A DNA stretch of 64,000 nt. Source: Liriodendron chinense. Taxonomy: Eukaryota > Streptophyta > Magnoliopsida > Magnoliales > Magnoliaceae. The notes under the pieces are model-generated. The model was not told the origin of the DNA and ran no database searches. It saw only the letters and a list, made by a program, of their open reading frames with translations. A program made the translations under genes and the position numbers. This document shows, piece after piece, positions 1 to 33,954 of the stretch (positions are counted from its first letter, which is position 1; each line of letters opens with the position of its first letter). The stretch covers positions 1-64,000 of the forward strand of contig PVNU02003875.1 of NCBI GenBank assembly GCA_003013855.2. Reading direction: 5' to 3'.

Positions 1-934
1 CAACAACTAGGAGCAAGCCATTGTGCCAAAATCACACCAACAAGATGATCCCAAACATCTGATCCATAGCATGAAAAATGGACCATCAAGATTGAGTGGA
101 GAAACAAAATAGGTCCCATCCATCATCTTGAAACATCTACTGAAGAGATTCACTTTGTATTGTATTGTTTATGATCCAAAGTAGCACTTTGGTTGATGAT
201 TATAAACATGTGAGATCTCTGGCCCATAAACAATGGATGGTTGTGACACATCGGCCCTTCAAACAGATACAATCATCTAATCAGTGCAATTCTTGCACCT
301 TGGTTGTTCCTATAGAACTATTGAATAACCATCATGATTGATGATTAGGCATCCCACGTGGCATTTAAAAGCTTGTGAATGTTACTAATATTCCCATGAA
401 GGTGGGGACACTAGCAAAACCATTTAAATATTTATGACAACTCTGAATACTCAAATTAACTATCGAAAGCCAAGCCGGTTGAGTCGAGCAAAGAATAGGT
501 CGAGTCAATTTTACCTGACCCAGCTGGTTATAGAACCAACTCGAGTTTAAGGGTTTTAAACTACAGTCCAAACTCAATCAAGAAAATTCACAGTTCACAT
601 GGCTATAATTCCTATAGAGTACATTTGTGGGGCATGGCCCATTCATGGTGTCAATGAGGCTGCTAGATAAGTGGTATGTATTACAGATATGGAGGTACTA
701 TGCCTCCTCTCCTTGTATGATTGCTGATTGCTGACTGGCAGAAAAAGTTGTTTGCTTGGTTGAACATTGGATACTTTTTCTAGTTGCAATAAATACATGT
801 TTTAGTAATTAGCAAAGAGAACTACAAAACAAAATTATGAAATTGGGAAATACTGTCTTCAAGGATAATAACGGAGCCCCAAGGACGAAAACAGATCACA
901 AACCAGAACCAACACAACTACCAAGCAGCATAGA
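1..934. other. Intron 3 of the OSCP gene, no gene seen
   Basis: This stretch lies inside the third intron of the minus-strand OSCP gene, since exon 3 ends at 5402 and the proline-rich next exon is not found down to base 1. I see no exon with convincing splice sites. Bases 430-580 contain GAGTCGAG- and CTCGAG-type motifs like the hAT element at 32237-33026 and are probably debris of that kind. Confidence 0.4.
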
Positions 935-1140
935 TATCGTCGTCGTCATCATCATAGCCTTGTCCCATCTATTTGGGTTGGTTTTACAAATCCTGTTTTC
1001 CCAATCATTCCTATCTAAGGCCCTATGCTCAGTAAGTAAACGAGCCTTTATATCTCTCATTACCACTTCAATTCAAGTAACTTTAGATTTTCCACTCATC
1101 CTCTTTCAAGACCAACCCTAATCAAAGTTACCCTCCTCAG
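935..1140 (-). mobile_element. RTE-type LINE 3' end remnant
   Basis: Read on the minus strand, this ends in the 'CCAACCC...GGGACAAGGCT' motif followed by a run of GAT/GAC triplets, matching the 3' end of the RTE LINE at 44640-45240. Only the 3' terminal part and tail are recognisable. A second block of the same element type lies at 2100-2470, so the element appears split by the dispersed repeat at 1330-2095. Confidence 0.5.
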
Positions 1141-1149
1141 GATCCATAT

Positions 1150-1330
1150 CCGGTCTTTGTTGCACATTATTATAGTTGCACAAAGGCTTTTTAACGGAAG
1201 TGGCAGCAGATTTTTGGAGCAGAAGCAGGGAAATGTCTGTTTCAAAATGCTAACATGTATAAAAACTTAGGAAGCAAGAATGGGAGTGAGTTTGAGTATG
1301 ATACAGGAGGAGCATGGGTAGAAGGTTTTG
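1150..1330 (+). repeat. LTR-like fragment related to the gypsy LTR at 21 kb
   Basis: Bases here share order and sequence with 21230-21330: a TTGCACAAAGGCT stretch, a purine-rich stretch, TGTCTGTTTCAAAATG, then a TATAAA-like stretch and AGGAAGCAAG. This looks like a diverged piece of the same LTR family in the same orientation. No internal domain follows it here. Confidence 0.4.
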
Positions 1331-2095
1331 GTGACCACTGTTCGGAGTCTCCCTGATATTATCGAAATATCCCTGATATTATCCGTATCTCCAGCTCAGC
1401 CATACCAATAACACTGGTGGTATCAGAAATTTCAGGTATTGGCAATGTATATCACCAATCTATCACCAACATTTTCAATTGTGTAAATTCCAGGTATCAC
1501 TTGTATTGCCAATGTATTGATATCGACAAAATTCTGTTTATTAAAAAAATTCCATTTTAATTTTTTTTGTGTGTGTGTGTGGGGGGGGGGGGGGGGGGGG
1601 GGGGGGGGGGCGCACATGGTTGTATGAACTGTTCAAATTGTTGACGATAAATTGATAATATCATGCTATTATCATTATCGAAACATGGGTGATATCGAGA
1701 CCGCAATCTTTCTTTTCCTTTCCAATTGTCGACAATTTCTTGGCGAAATATTGCGTTGTCAATATTCTGAAATATCAATGGATGTTTGGATGGAAGGTTG
1801 GATGCATGGATAGATGGATAGATGGGATGATTGGTCTAATTTCTTACGACAACACATGCTATTAGGCTCCCATTAAATGGAAACTTATTATGTATGCATT
1901 CTTTTTGCAATTTTTTTTATTTCTAAATATGCACGTGTATTTTTGCATCTCCTGAAGTTTCAATGAAAAATTCCACCACTTTCCCATGTTTCCCTGCATT
2001 TCCAGTTATCGGCGAAACTATCAGCGATATCAATATTGTTTCCTCATCCCTGGCCAGCAAAACTTGTAGCGATACTGATACTTCAAACACTACTG
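1330..2095 (+). repeat. Dispersed CGATA-rich repeat family, copy A
   Basis: The unit has ends rich in GATAT/CGATA motifs and a conserved middle (ATTAGGCT..., then CCTGAAGTTTCAATGAAAAA and TTTCCCATGTTTCC). The same middle occurs at about 20690-20860 and 46977-47090, and the inverted-looking end (GTATCTCCAGCTC) recurs as its complement near 46640. Three copies therefore exist in the window. No coding potential is seen. The class is unknown; inverted end motifs suggest a non-autonomous DNA element. Confidence 0.5.
1569..1610 (+). repeat. (GT)n followed by a run of about 31 G
   Basis: A short GT dinucleotide run passes directly into an uninterrupted guanine tract of about 31 bases inside dispersed repeat copy A. 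The proline-rich reading frames across it are translation artefacts. Confidence 0.9.
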
Positions 2096-2099
2096 GCAA

Positions 2100-2470
2100 C
2101 TAAGCATATGACAAAAACCATCACAATCTGATCCTCCTCCATTTTCCCCTCTTATGGGGACTACTCCTGGGTTACCACCGTGGACCTCATTCTTAACCCA
2201 TCCTCCCTAGTCTTTCCACACATCCATCTCAACGTCATCATCACTTTATGTAGCCTTCTGACTGTCTAACACTCTGCCCATAAGTATAGCCTGTTGAAAG
2301 AGTTCTCTTATAAAATGTTTCCCCAAGTTCCATACACATGCAGTCAAACAAACTCCAGCGGCCCATCTCTACTTAATCAACTCAATTCGAAGTCTGTTGG
2401 AAACATCCTCCTTGATATCTCAATCCTTGTGAATAATAGCTGCAAGGCCGCGAAATGAATTGCTTTGAGA
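2100..2470 (-). mobile_element. RTE-type LINE fragment, C-terminal coding part
   Basis: On the minus strand the three frames together resemble the end of RTE reverse transcriptases: a DVSNR-IEL start, a W/RWAAGVCL stretch, KFYKRTLSTG, and MDVWK(D) before a region resembling TRE(D). The order matches the better preserved copy at 44640-45240. Frameshifts and stops are numerous. Confidence 0.45.
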
Positions 2471-3061
2471 GATCTTCTAGCCATCCAATTTAACTAATGT
2501 CTCTCTTTTATAACAGTTTCCTACTAAAGTCACTACATCCTCCAAACTGAGTTAGCACTTAATAATTGATGAAATAAAAAAGAAGTAGACAAATTGAACA
2601 AATAAGGAATTTTCCAATTCGTTATAAGGAACTAACATTCCGGAGGCCCAAATTCTGAACCGAAAAGAAAAGAAAAGAAATATATAATGATGACATAGGA
2701 AATGTAACTGGCAATCATGCCAAAAGAGATGGGTTTCACATCGTTGGTCAGTCCTCATGGTTTACCTCCCGAAAGACAAGGAGCGTCCGGGTCACCTAGG
2801 AATGTTTCCCACGATTCCAAACTGAATTGATGCTTGCCACTTGATGAAAGATAAGCTGAAACTACCACTCCAACAATGCGATCTCTCAAGCTTCAGGGGA
2901 AAAAAATAAGCAGGTGTTCATCAAGTTTTTCTTGACCCTAGAAGAGATTTCCAGCCCTAAGCCAAATGCATCTTCCACAGGCCTCATTGCAGATAGTTCT
3001 TCAGCATCTTGCCATACGCTACAAATGGGAAGACATCACCGTTCTTGTCGAAGTACACTTA

Positions 3062-3711
3062 GGGCTTGTTTGGTTGCAGAATCCAGATTCTAGAGAAATC
3101 TCGATTCCACTGTTGGAATCCAAAATTGTAGAAACTAGAGTGGAACCCAGGTTTCATCCGGAACTTGCTGTTTGGTTGAAAACAGTGCAATCCAGATTCT
3201 GTCCAAACCGTTGCTTGTGGTATGGCCCACTTGGGCTTCAGATCTGCCTGAGAACCTTACCCCTGGCTTATTGTAGTCCCACAAGACAGATGGCCAAGTT
3301 GGATGGCAAATAAACATTATAGTGGGCCCTAGGAAGTTTTTAATGGTGGACGCTCAATCAACACTGTTTTCCTGTGGTGTGGCCCACTTGAGATTTAGAT
3401 TTGCCACATTTTTTGTCCAATGCCCTTAATTGAGCTCTCAAAACTGATGGACCGTGTGGATATAAAACACATACATTATAGATGTACAACGCATACATGG
3501 AGGTGGAGACACTAACTTCCGCCTCTTTTCCCCTCTGTAGAAACGGTCACCCACACCGCTTCCACTAATCCCGGTTCCAGTCAATTTAGGTTTCCAGACG
3601 GAATCTTGTTTGGCCGGAATTTTCTACCAAACACACGAGTTAAAATCAGATTCTGCTGGAATCTAGATTTTAAGCTGGAAACGGGTTTCCAGATGCCAAT
3701 CAAACGGGCCC
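3062..3711. mobile_element. Tourist-like (PIF/Harbinger) MITE, 650 bp
   Basis: Ends are GGGCTTGTTTGGTTG and, on the right, CAATCAAACGGGCCC, an imperfect terminal inverted repeat. Both ends are flanked by TTA (3059-3061 and 3712-3714), the target duplication of PIF/Harbinger elements. The subterminal arms (GGAATCCA, GAATCTAGATT) are also inverted. The centre, about 3215-3480, is the palindromic CCCACTTGAG...GTGTGG core also seen in other MITEs of the window. A sister copy lies at 55225-55865. It is in OSCP intron 3. Confidence 0.85.
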
Positions 3712-4570
3712 TTATTGCTGCAGGGTTGCCCTTTTGTAACATACTTTTAACAAGAGATTGGTATTTCCCTGTCCAAGTAAGACCAGATCCACACACATAA
3801 TAAAGGGCTCGACTACTTTCAGACATTCTAGAATAGAGATTTTTCAGCCCTCAATGCTCCTCTGGCCATCTAGGTAAACTAGACAGAACTACGTGGATAT
3901 GCCACTCAATAGTAAATTCAATAGTAAATTCATGTGGAAGTCATTTGGCACTTGACAGCATAAGGTGGTTGATAGCTTTTACTGCTATTGTCAATTTAAA
4001 AGAAAAAAAGACAGCTTTCACTTCTATTTTGTATCATGAAATAGCTGCTGATATTTTATGGATATATATCATATATCGTGGAATACCTGCTGACTTTGTC
4101 AGCACGCCTTCCGGTCCCTAGAAAGGCATCATCTCAGCTTTTGCGCTGATTTTTTACTTCCTCCATGTTAAAACTGATTGTGTATCTCAAAACGACCATT
4201 TTTCATTTCATTAGTAAGTCCTAATGATGCATTCACACATATGCAGTAAGCATGCACCAGATTGGCTGCCAATAGAAACTAAGTTGATTCCTATAAAGTA
4301 AATATTCGGCTTGACATCTACAAATTTAACTTGCAGACCATCAGAAATAATAAAACTTAAACAATTAAAGGTAGCAAAATCATTTCCTTCATTAATGCTA
4401 CCAATGATAATGTTCACAGAACCTTTAGCTCTAGAAATAGAACTCCATCAGAGCATCAACAATTCAATGTTTCGTAAGAGGAGATATCCAGTAGCAAGCA
4501 AATATTGTTACATTTCTCACAAGCTATTACTTTTCTATAAATAGCTCAGACGTACTGTTACTCGTACTTA

Positions 4571-5126
4571 GGGCCCGTTTGATTTTCCCATTCTTTAGTA
4601 AATACCCTGGAAATCAGCCATTATTACTTTCTCACCCCGTTTGAAAATTACATGTAATTCCTGTTTTGAAAACCGGTCCACAAGAAGTGGTTTAAAATGG
4701 TGGGCCCCACCATAATATATATGACATATCTACACCGTCTAATAGTTTTACCAGAATATTTTGAGGCATGAGCCGAAAAATGAGACAAATGAGACAAATC
4801 TAACACTCAAGTAGCCCACACCAAAGAAAACATTGGCCCCACGAAGCTTTTAACAATAGATATTCAATTCTTTTTTTCTTATGGTGTGGTCCACCTTAGC
4901 TTTGGATCTGCGTCATTTTTTGGCTCATACCCAAAATTCATCTGGACGGTGTGGATAAGCCACATACATCACGGTGGACCCCCACCTATATTTCACACAG
5001 TCCACGGTTTTAGCAATAAAAAAGTTGGCAGTCAAATCAGGTATAGGGAACGGTGCAGTAATTACCTAAGGAAATAATCTGCATTTACAATGTATTTTTC
5101 AAGGAATTGAAAAATCAAACAGGCCC
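4571..5126. mobile_element. Tourist-like (PIF/Harbinger) MITE, 556 bp
   Basis: The left end is GGGCCCGTTTGATTTTCC and the right end AAAATCAAACAGGCCC, giving a terminal inverted repeat of about 16 bp, with TTA on both sides (4568-4570 and 5127-5129). Outer arms are related by AGGAATT/GGAATT motifs. The central 4690-4990 is a long imperfect palindrome with GGTGGGCCCCACC on the left and GGTGGACCCCCACC on the right. Its ends differ from those of the 3062 element while its centre is the same repeat family. Confidence 0.85.
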
Positions 5127-5401
5127 TTACCGGCTTTGCAAGGTAAGTAAAATCAAAAGCCAATTGAAAAGTATAAACACAAGGTCACTGCCACAATCAT
5201 TGATGAGCACCCATTTAAGAAGACAATCGCGAACATACTTCATCAAATACTTATTAGGGTTTCAAGTTAGAACTAAGTAATTCATACCCAGGTTCATGCT
5301 CAAGATGGAAACCAAGTTACAAGTTCCAACTATGCAATATCTTTCAATCAGGATGCTATTTGCAATGCAAGACAACATTCCAAGGAGACAACACAACTTA
5401 C

Positions 5402-28061
<22,660 letters not shown>

Positions 28062-28190
28062 TGAAGAAGAAAATGCAAAACCCTAAATTCTTCGCTGGTA
28101 GTAAAGAGAAAGAGAGAGCTTAGACCCGAGGTCGGAGATTGAAAACGCTGGGGTCGTTTTGCGCAGCGGGTCAGGTGAGTGTACCAAAGC
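28062..28190 (-). promoter_or_regulatory. OSCP leader and TATA-less core promoter with telobox
   Basis: Directly upstream of the ATG at 28061 the minus strand is CT-rich (GCTCTCTCTTTCTCTTT), a typical plant Y-patch, and no TATA box is seen. AAACCCTAA (28078-28086 on the plus strand), a telobox as found in the leaders of many plant housekeeping genes, is about 20 bases from the ATG. Foldback repeats start at about 28190, leaving a very short single-copy promoter. Confidence 0.5.
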
Positions 28191-30480
28191 GGATTGCGTG
28201 TAAATTCTGTGGGGCCCACGGTGGATGTATGTGTCGTATCCACACCGTCCATCCGTTTTTCCAGATCAATTGAGGACATGAGGCCAAAATTGAAGCATAT
28301 CCCAAGCTCAAGTGGACCACACCACAGTAAAAGGTATAGATAATGACATTCACCGTTGAAAACTTCCAAAGGCCCACGCTAATGTTTTTTATTTGTCATC
28401 TGAGTTGTTAGTAAGGTGAAACAGACATAGATGAAGGGAAGACGCGAATATCAGCCCAATCGAAAAATTCAGCGGCTCAGGGAGTTTTCAACAATTCACG
28501 TTGTTTCCTACAGTATGATCCACATGAGCTTTTTATGTGCTTCAATTTTGGCTCACGGCCTAAAATGAGCTGGTAAAATGGGGCGCGACTTGGATGAGAT
28601 CCGGAGCCAGCGTTGTGGGTGGGATCCTGACCCTAGGGCCCACCTGGATGTGTTCTTTGTAACTCCATGCCGTCCATCTGTTTCTTTATATTATTTTAGA
28701 ATGCATTCGCAAAAATGAAGCAGATGGAAATTTTAGGTGGACCACACCCCAAGAAACAGTTCTCATTCAACCGTGACCATTAAAAAATTCCTGGAGTCCA
28801 CCGTAATGTTTATTGGCCATCCAATCTGTTGATAAGGTCACGTAGACAGGTATGAAAGGAAAAGAAAAATATCATGTTGATAGAAAACTTTTGTGGCTCA
28901 CAAAAGGTTTTTAATGGTCATTAACTAGTGTTTCTTATGATGTAGTCCACCTAAAATTTTCATCTTATTCATTTTTGGTAAGATAGTACAAAATAATATG
29001 AAAAGGCAGATTAACGGCATGGATTTACAAAGAACATATCCAGGTGGGCCCTAGGTTCAGGGTCCCACCCACATAGCTGGTTCCGGGGTCTCACCCAAGC
29101 CACGCCGGGTAAAACGGATGGACGGTGTGGGCCCACAGTGTCTATAGTGTAGTTACTCAGTAAAGAAGCAGATTGCGTGGAGTAGACTCTGTGGGCCCAC
29201 CGTGATTTATGTATTTTCTACATTTTACCAGATACTTTTAGAGCTTGAGCCCAAAGATTAAGAATATCCAAAAGTCAAGTGGACCATATCACAAGAAACA
29301 GTGTGAATTGAATGTCTGCCGTTGAAAAATTCTCAAGGGCCACGGAAGTTTTGGATCAAAATGATATCTATGTTTTCGCTTCATCATGTTTGTGTGATCT
29401 TACGAAGACGTTGGATGACAAATAAATATTACTGTAGGCCCTAAGAAGGTTTGAACGGGGAAAATTATTATTGCCGTCGTCTTCTTTGGTACGGTTCACT
29501 CGAGCTTTGGACATGCTTCAATTTTTGGAAAGTGGAAAGCATACTCAGTGGTTAAGCCGCAAGTTCCCACCTCTCTACTGGTCGGTCTGGAAAAGTTATG
29601 TGACCCATGATGTCTGTGTTTTGTCTACTCCATCCATCCAGTTTTCAAGATCATATTAGGCCATGACCCAGAAAATGATGTAGATCCAAATCTCAGGTGG
29701 ACCACACTACAGGAAACAATGGTGATAGAACACCTGCCATTAAAAACTTCCTAGATCCCAGTGTAATGTCTATCTTCCATCCAACCTATTAATTAGGTTA
29801 AAAAGACATGAATGAAGGGAAAACACAAATATCAGTTCGATCCAAGACTCTTATACAACTTAAGAAGTTTTTAATGGTGAGCGTTTAATTACCATTGTTT
29901 CTTGTAGTGTGGTCTGCCTGAGATTTTTATCTACCTTAATTTTGAGATAATACCCTAATTTGGGCCAAATATTTGAATAGGGTGAATAACATACACACAT
30001 CATGACTGGCCCACAGAGTTCTTTACATCACCCACTAGTACCGTGGGTGCGGCCGGCTTGCCCTGACCCTGGCAAAGGGATATTCTTGTGCCCGTGGCTG
30101 TGTGGGTCCCACAGAGAGTCTGTGAAATATCCAATCTGTCCATCTGTTTTAAAAGACCATAATAGGCTAGGATTCTGAAAGTCAGGCAGATCCAAAACTC
30201 ACGTGGGCCATACCAAACGAAAACAGTGGGGATTGAACGCCTGGGGGGGACAGATGTTCTGTATCAGGATGATATTTGTAGTTTATCTGAGTGGTAGTAT
30301 AACCCTATGAACAGTTTAGATGGCATATAAATATCGTGGTCAGATCCGGGAAGGTTTCAAAGGTGGACCTTTTATGTTCCCTCTGATTTTTATCATCCAG
30401 ACCTATTGTAGTCTTTCAAAACAGATGGACGGAGTGGATTTGTCACGGACATCTCTATGGGCCCCACACAGCCCAAGCAC
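28190..30480. repeat. Cluster of palindromic GTGGGGCCCAC repeats
   Basis: Four or five copies of the same 400-500-bp foldback unit lie side by side. Each half starts with GTGGGCCCACCGTGATGTAT-like sequence, then CACACCGTCCATC, a CAAGTGGACCACACCACA motif, a TTCACCGTTGAAAA-like motif and CCCACGCTAATGTTT; the other half runs through the same motifs as reverse complements (GTGTGGTCCAC, GGACGGTGTGG). Copies start near 28205, 28630, 29180, 29600 and 30100. They are diverged and partly truncated. The left end touches the OSCP promoter. Confidence 0.75.
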
Positions 30481-30663
30481 AGGTATTTCTTTTCTTCCCT
30501 CATTTTAGGGAAGGAATCAATCATAGGAAGATGAACCTAACTAGTGAATCATTCAGTGATCTGTCAATTTTTGTATCTTATATAACTTATTTTAACCATT
30601 TTAAATACCCATCTCTATTCTTATCTTCTTCTTTTTTATTTTATAATTATTAAATATCAAGTC

Positions 30664-30776
30664 AGCCTGTGGCCCTTATGGCTCAATGGTAGATGCACAA
30701 GAGTTTCAACATGAGGTCATGGGTTCAAGCACCCATTGCCATGTGTGTGAGTGCGTGTGAGGAAAAAAAAAAAAAG
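30664..30776 (+). mobile_element. tRNA-derived SINE
   Basis: The head has an A-box-like TGGCTCAATGG at about 30679 and a B-box-like GGTTCAAGCAC at about 30722, spaced as in a tRNA gene and used by RNA polymerase III. A GTGTGTGAGTGCGTGTGAGG linker leads to an A-run (about 30763-30775). The cloverleaf cannot form fully, so it is not a working tRNA gene. Flanking duplications are not clear. Confidence 0.75.
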
Positions 30777-31692
30777 AGTCGGGTCAACTCAGCTGAATAT
30801 CCAATCAAACTTTTCTACATTTTTGAAATCCACTGCCAAGTTATGACGATGATGCAGACCCTTTGGCAGGTGAGGCACTGTCAATGGACCAGGCCGGTTC
30901 ATTAGAAGTCCCTGGTTCCGTCCACCATGGGCTTGGTTTTAGTTTTGTTTCTAGGCCCAAAGACCATGATTTGGCTAGTCTTCTGTTTTGCAAAATGGCC
31001 TTATTAAAGCCCAAGAACAGTCCATTCCTTATGTTGAAAGGCCGGGATTGGATGCATCATGTGTACCTATCCATTCTTAATTGTCAATTATTTGTTTCGG
31101 GTTCTGGGCCAGCTTGGTTCATCTGGCCCAGCCCAACCGAACCCAACCCATATACTTAAATGGTCCACATTGCAGCCCGACCCATTACCCAGAAGAAGTG
31201 CCAATTCACCTACTGGCTGACCCGACCCATCGCCACCCCTATCCACAGCCTGCTTTGCATCTCGAACGGCATAACCCCCATTGTTCGTACATTTGATATA
31301 CGTTACAGTTCTAGAACTCGCTGGGTCAACTCAAAACTCGGTCAAGTCCACTTAACTAGGGGAGATTTCAAGCCAAGCCACTATGAAACTCGGCCCTGGA
31401 TCTGACCCGATTCCAACTAAACATGTCACGACTCCCACTGTGACCTATGCTACAGTGAAGATGAGCATCTATTTGGGTGAACTCCCACCTTGTCAAATAG
31501 ACCTTGTTCTCTCCATTGGAACTCCGCCAGATATTCCAAGCAGTCCCACATTTCCTTAATTTCTCTTGTTTAATTTATGCTTGAAAAACCCTCCATGAAG
31601 GGATGCTGAGATATCAAATTCATTTACACTCTGCTTAATAGCTTTATACAAGTTGGCATATTACATTCTTAAGCCTTAATTATTTTTTGTAG
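30777..31692. other. Intergenic, hAT/MITE debris only
   Basis: CCCAACC/GGGTTGGG-type motifs at 31120-31400 resemble the ends of the hAT element at 37402-38411. No upstream exon of the prolyl oligopeptidase pseudogene, which should encode a catalytically remote propeller segment ending RPDK, could be found here. Confidence 0.4.
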
Positions 31693-32236
31693 GTGTGGTT
31701 GCACAAGTTGGGATCTGATCAATCAAGTGATCATTGCCTCTGTCATGAGAAAGATGACATGTTCTCTATTGATCTTCAAGCGTCTGAAAGCAAGAAATAT
31801 TTGTTTGTTGGATCTGAAAGTAAAAAAGACTCGGTTTGTATTTTACTTAGATGTTTCTAAGCCAGGAGATGGGCTTATGGTGTTGACTCCTCGTGTCTAT
31901 GGTATTGACACATCAGCCAGTCACAGCGCAAACCATTTCTTTATAAAGAAGCGAAGCGATGAGTTCTTTTAACTCAGAATTACTTGCTTGTCCGGTGGAC
32001 AACGTATCTGCCACAGCACTTTTGCTTCCTCACAGGGAAAGGTAGTATTGATATTTCATCTATTGCTATTGGGTAATTTCACCCAATTTCACATACTCAG
32101 AAGATTTTCCTTTTCTCTTTTCGATAGAAGGAAACAGTTGTCGAGTTGAGCACTGCAGTCGCTAGGGGTGGTACTAATCCGGTATGAAAGTGGGCTATCT
32201 GGCGTTTTTATTAGTCAAGCACCTGTGCATTGGCAT

Positions 32237-33026
32237 TAGGGCTGGTCATGAGCCGAGTCAACTTGAGAAACTCGATCGACTTGACTCGAAAAAACTCGCC
32301 TCGACTTAGTATAACAAGTCAAGCCAAGCTTCATTTAGGAGCTCGAGTCAAAAATCAAGTCAAGTTTGACCACTGGGTCACTTGACTCGACTTGACTCGA
32401 CTCGACTCGAAACTCGACTCGATTCAAGCTCGACTCAGCTCGACCTCGACTTGACTCGACTCGACTCGAAACTCGACTCGATTCAAGCTCGACTCAGCTC
32501 GACCTCGACTTGACTCGTTTCATATAGATATTTGTTAAAAGAAAATCATAATCTTCTTATTTCTTGGTTCTCTCTCCCCCCTCCTCCCACACACATTGTG
32601 CCTTATCATGAAGATGGTCCACATAATAATCAAGGCAATCCATTCATGTGGTGAGTTATGCATGTACTGTGTTAATTTATGATTCATAAAATGTTGCTAG
32701 TGGTCTGCATTCAATGTGTGTGTGACTTGGCCAAAGAAAAAATCAATCTGAGCTAGGCCATTTAAATGGTGGGGTCCCACTTGTAGAAATACTATTCTCT
32801 CCCAATATATGTGTGACTTCTTGAACTTAATGTTGTTGACTTTTAATTTGTATTTTGTAGCGAAAAATATAATAAATTGGGGTGGGAGCAAGCTCGACTC
32901 GATTCGAGGTGAGCTCGCCTCGACTCGATCCACTAGCTCGCCTCGAGCTTGAACTCGAGGAGAGCATAGACGAGTCAAGCCAAGCTTGACCCACCTCTAC
33001 TCGACTCGGCTCGATGTACAGCCCTA
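32237..33026. mobile_element. hAT-type MITE, 790 bp, with CTCGA arrays
   Basis: Ends are TAGGGCTGGTCATGAGCCGA and the complement-related TCGGCTCGATGTACAGCCCTA. ATTGGCAT, an exact 8-bp target duplication, is at 32229-32236 and 33027-33034. Subterminal regions are filled with ACTCGACTCGA-type repeats, including a roughly 60-bp tandem repeat at 32390-32515. It sits in the intron between the two pseudogene exons. No transposase. Confidence 0.9.
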
Positions 33027-33654
33027 ATTGGCATCCAATGAAGTAGCTGAACCTCAACCAGCGTCACTAACAAATTCAGGTCCTTAAGAGACAACTTGAT
33101 GATCCTCCACAGAATCTCATCTCTCTTGTTATCCCATTGAATAGCCCCTCGATAATTCACTCCACAATGCTGTCATAAACTCACTGTTTTCTTCTAATCC
33201 TCAACCTTGATGTCTTGCTTGCTTAGGGTTTAGGGTTTTAGTTGGAATGACCACAATAGAATCATGGTCCTGCCAAGTTCATGGTAGATTACCAAATCAT
33301 GCCAGGCAAGGTTGCCATTAGACATGAGCTGAATGATGACATATTCATGACATGAGTTATTTCTTTGATTTGGACGTGAAATATGTGCTTGGATATATGG
33401 CGACCAAAGATGTGAAAGTTGCCCTTTTGTACATCCCGTCCATGTGATGAGTTTTCTTCTCAATTGTCTTCTTTTGGTGGTTGTAGGTCTTTCTGAGCTT
33501 AACTATTGAAAAATAAGTTTCTAGTTGTAGTTAAGACTTTTATTGTGTGGTACAGAATTCTATGTTGAGAGCATGCACTTCAATGATTGTCAACTTATTA
33601 ACAGCGGGACTTTTTCCAGTGTGAAAATGCAGGACATGCAACTTTTCAGTGATC

Positions 33655-33777
33655 ATCTATAGCCTTCCACCCGTTGGGGAAGTGATTGAAAATGGTCTAC
33701 CTAAAGTATACGAGCGTGAAAATGGTCTACCTAAAGTAACTATCTATAGCCTTCCACCCGTTGGGGAAGTGATTGAA
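33655..33777 (+). repeat. Overlapping short duplications in pseudogene exon B
   Basis: TCTATAGCCTTCCACCCGTT through GATTGAAA occurs at 33655-33692 and 33740-33776, and GAAAATGGTCTACCTAAAGT occurs at 33689 and again at 33718. The two duplications overlap, leave a stop in the family frame and put the second copy in a different frame. Confidence 0.85.
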
Positions 33778-33954
33778 AGCCTTCAGGGTGGTCGAGTTGT
33801 TGATTTTATTGATCCTGTATACGCAGTGAACCATGGAGAAGCAGAATTTTCATCAAGCGTTTTGTGTTTTTCTTATAGCTCACTGAAGACTCCTCGTTCT
33901 GTATATGACTATGACTTGAACACGGGCATTTCTGTTTTGAAGAAGATTGAGGCA

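Larger units (their letters stand above)
31693..33954 (+). pseudogene. Prolyl oligopeptidase (S9A) pseudogene fragment, two exons
   Basis: S9A peptidases (prolyl oligopeptidase / oligopeptidase B) have a seven-bladed propeller before the catalytic domain. Exon A (31693-32041, after TTTTTTGTAG) reads VWLHKLGSDQSSDHCL, HEKDDMFSIDLQASESKKY, and in a shifted frame GIDTSASHSANHFFIKKRSDE. Exon B (33620-33954, after TTTTTCCAG) reads VKMQDMQLFSDHL and ESLQGGRVVDFIDPVYAV, TPRSVYDYD. All belong to the propeller. One extra base near 31818 and another near 31968 shift the frame, and exon B has a stop after DHL caused by an internal duplication. Exons encoding the N terminus and the Ser-Asp-His catalytic domain are absent. 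Retained introns show a duplicated, not processed, pseudogene. Confidence 0.85.

Noticed and set aside
837..1121. 94-residue open frame as a gene
   Set aside because: It crosses the antisense of an RTE LINE 3' end, and the GTC/ATC triplet run is the element's tail.
30664..30776. tRNA gene
   Set aside because: A- and B-box-like motifs are present but the acceptor stem and anticodon arm do not pair properly, and an A-tail follows. It is a SINE.
32237..33026. Coding frames with Ser/Arg-rich sequence
   Set aside because: They come from ACTCGA repeats inside a hAT element and have no gene context.
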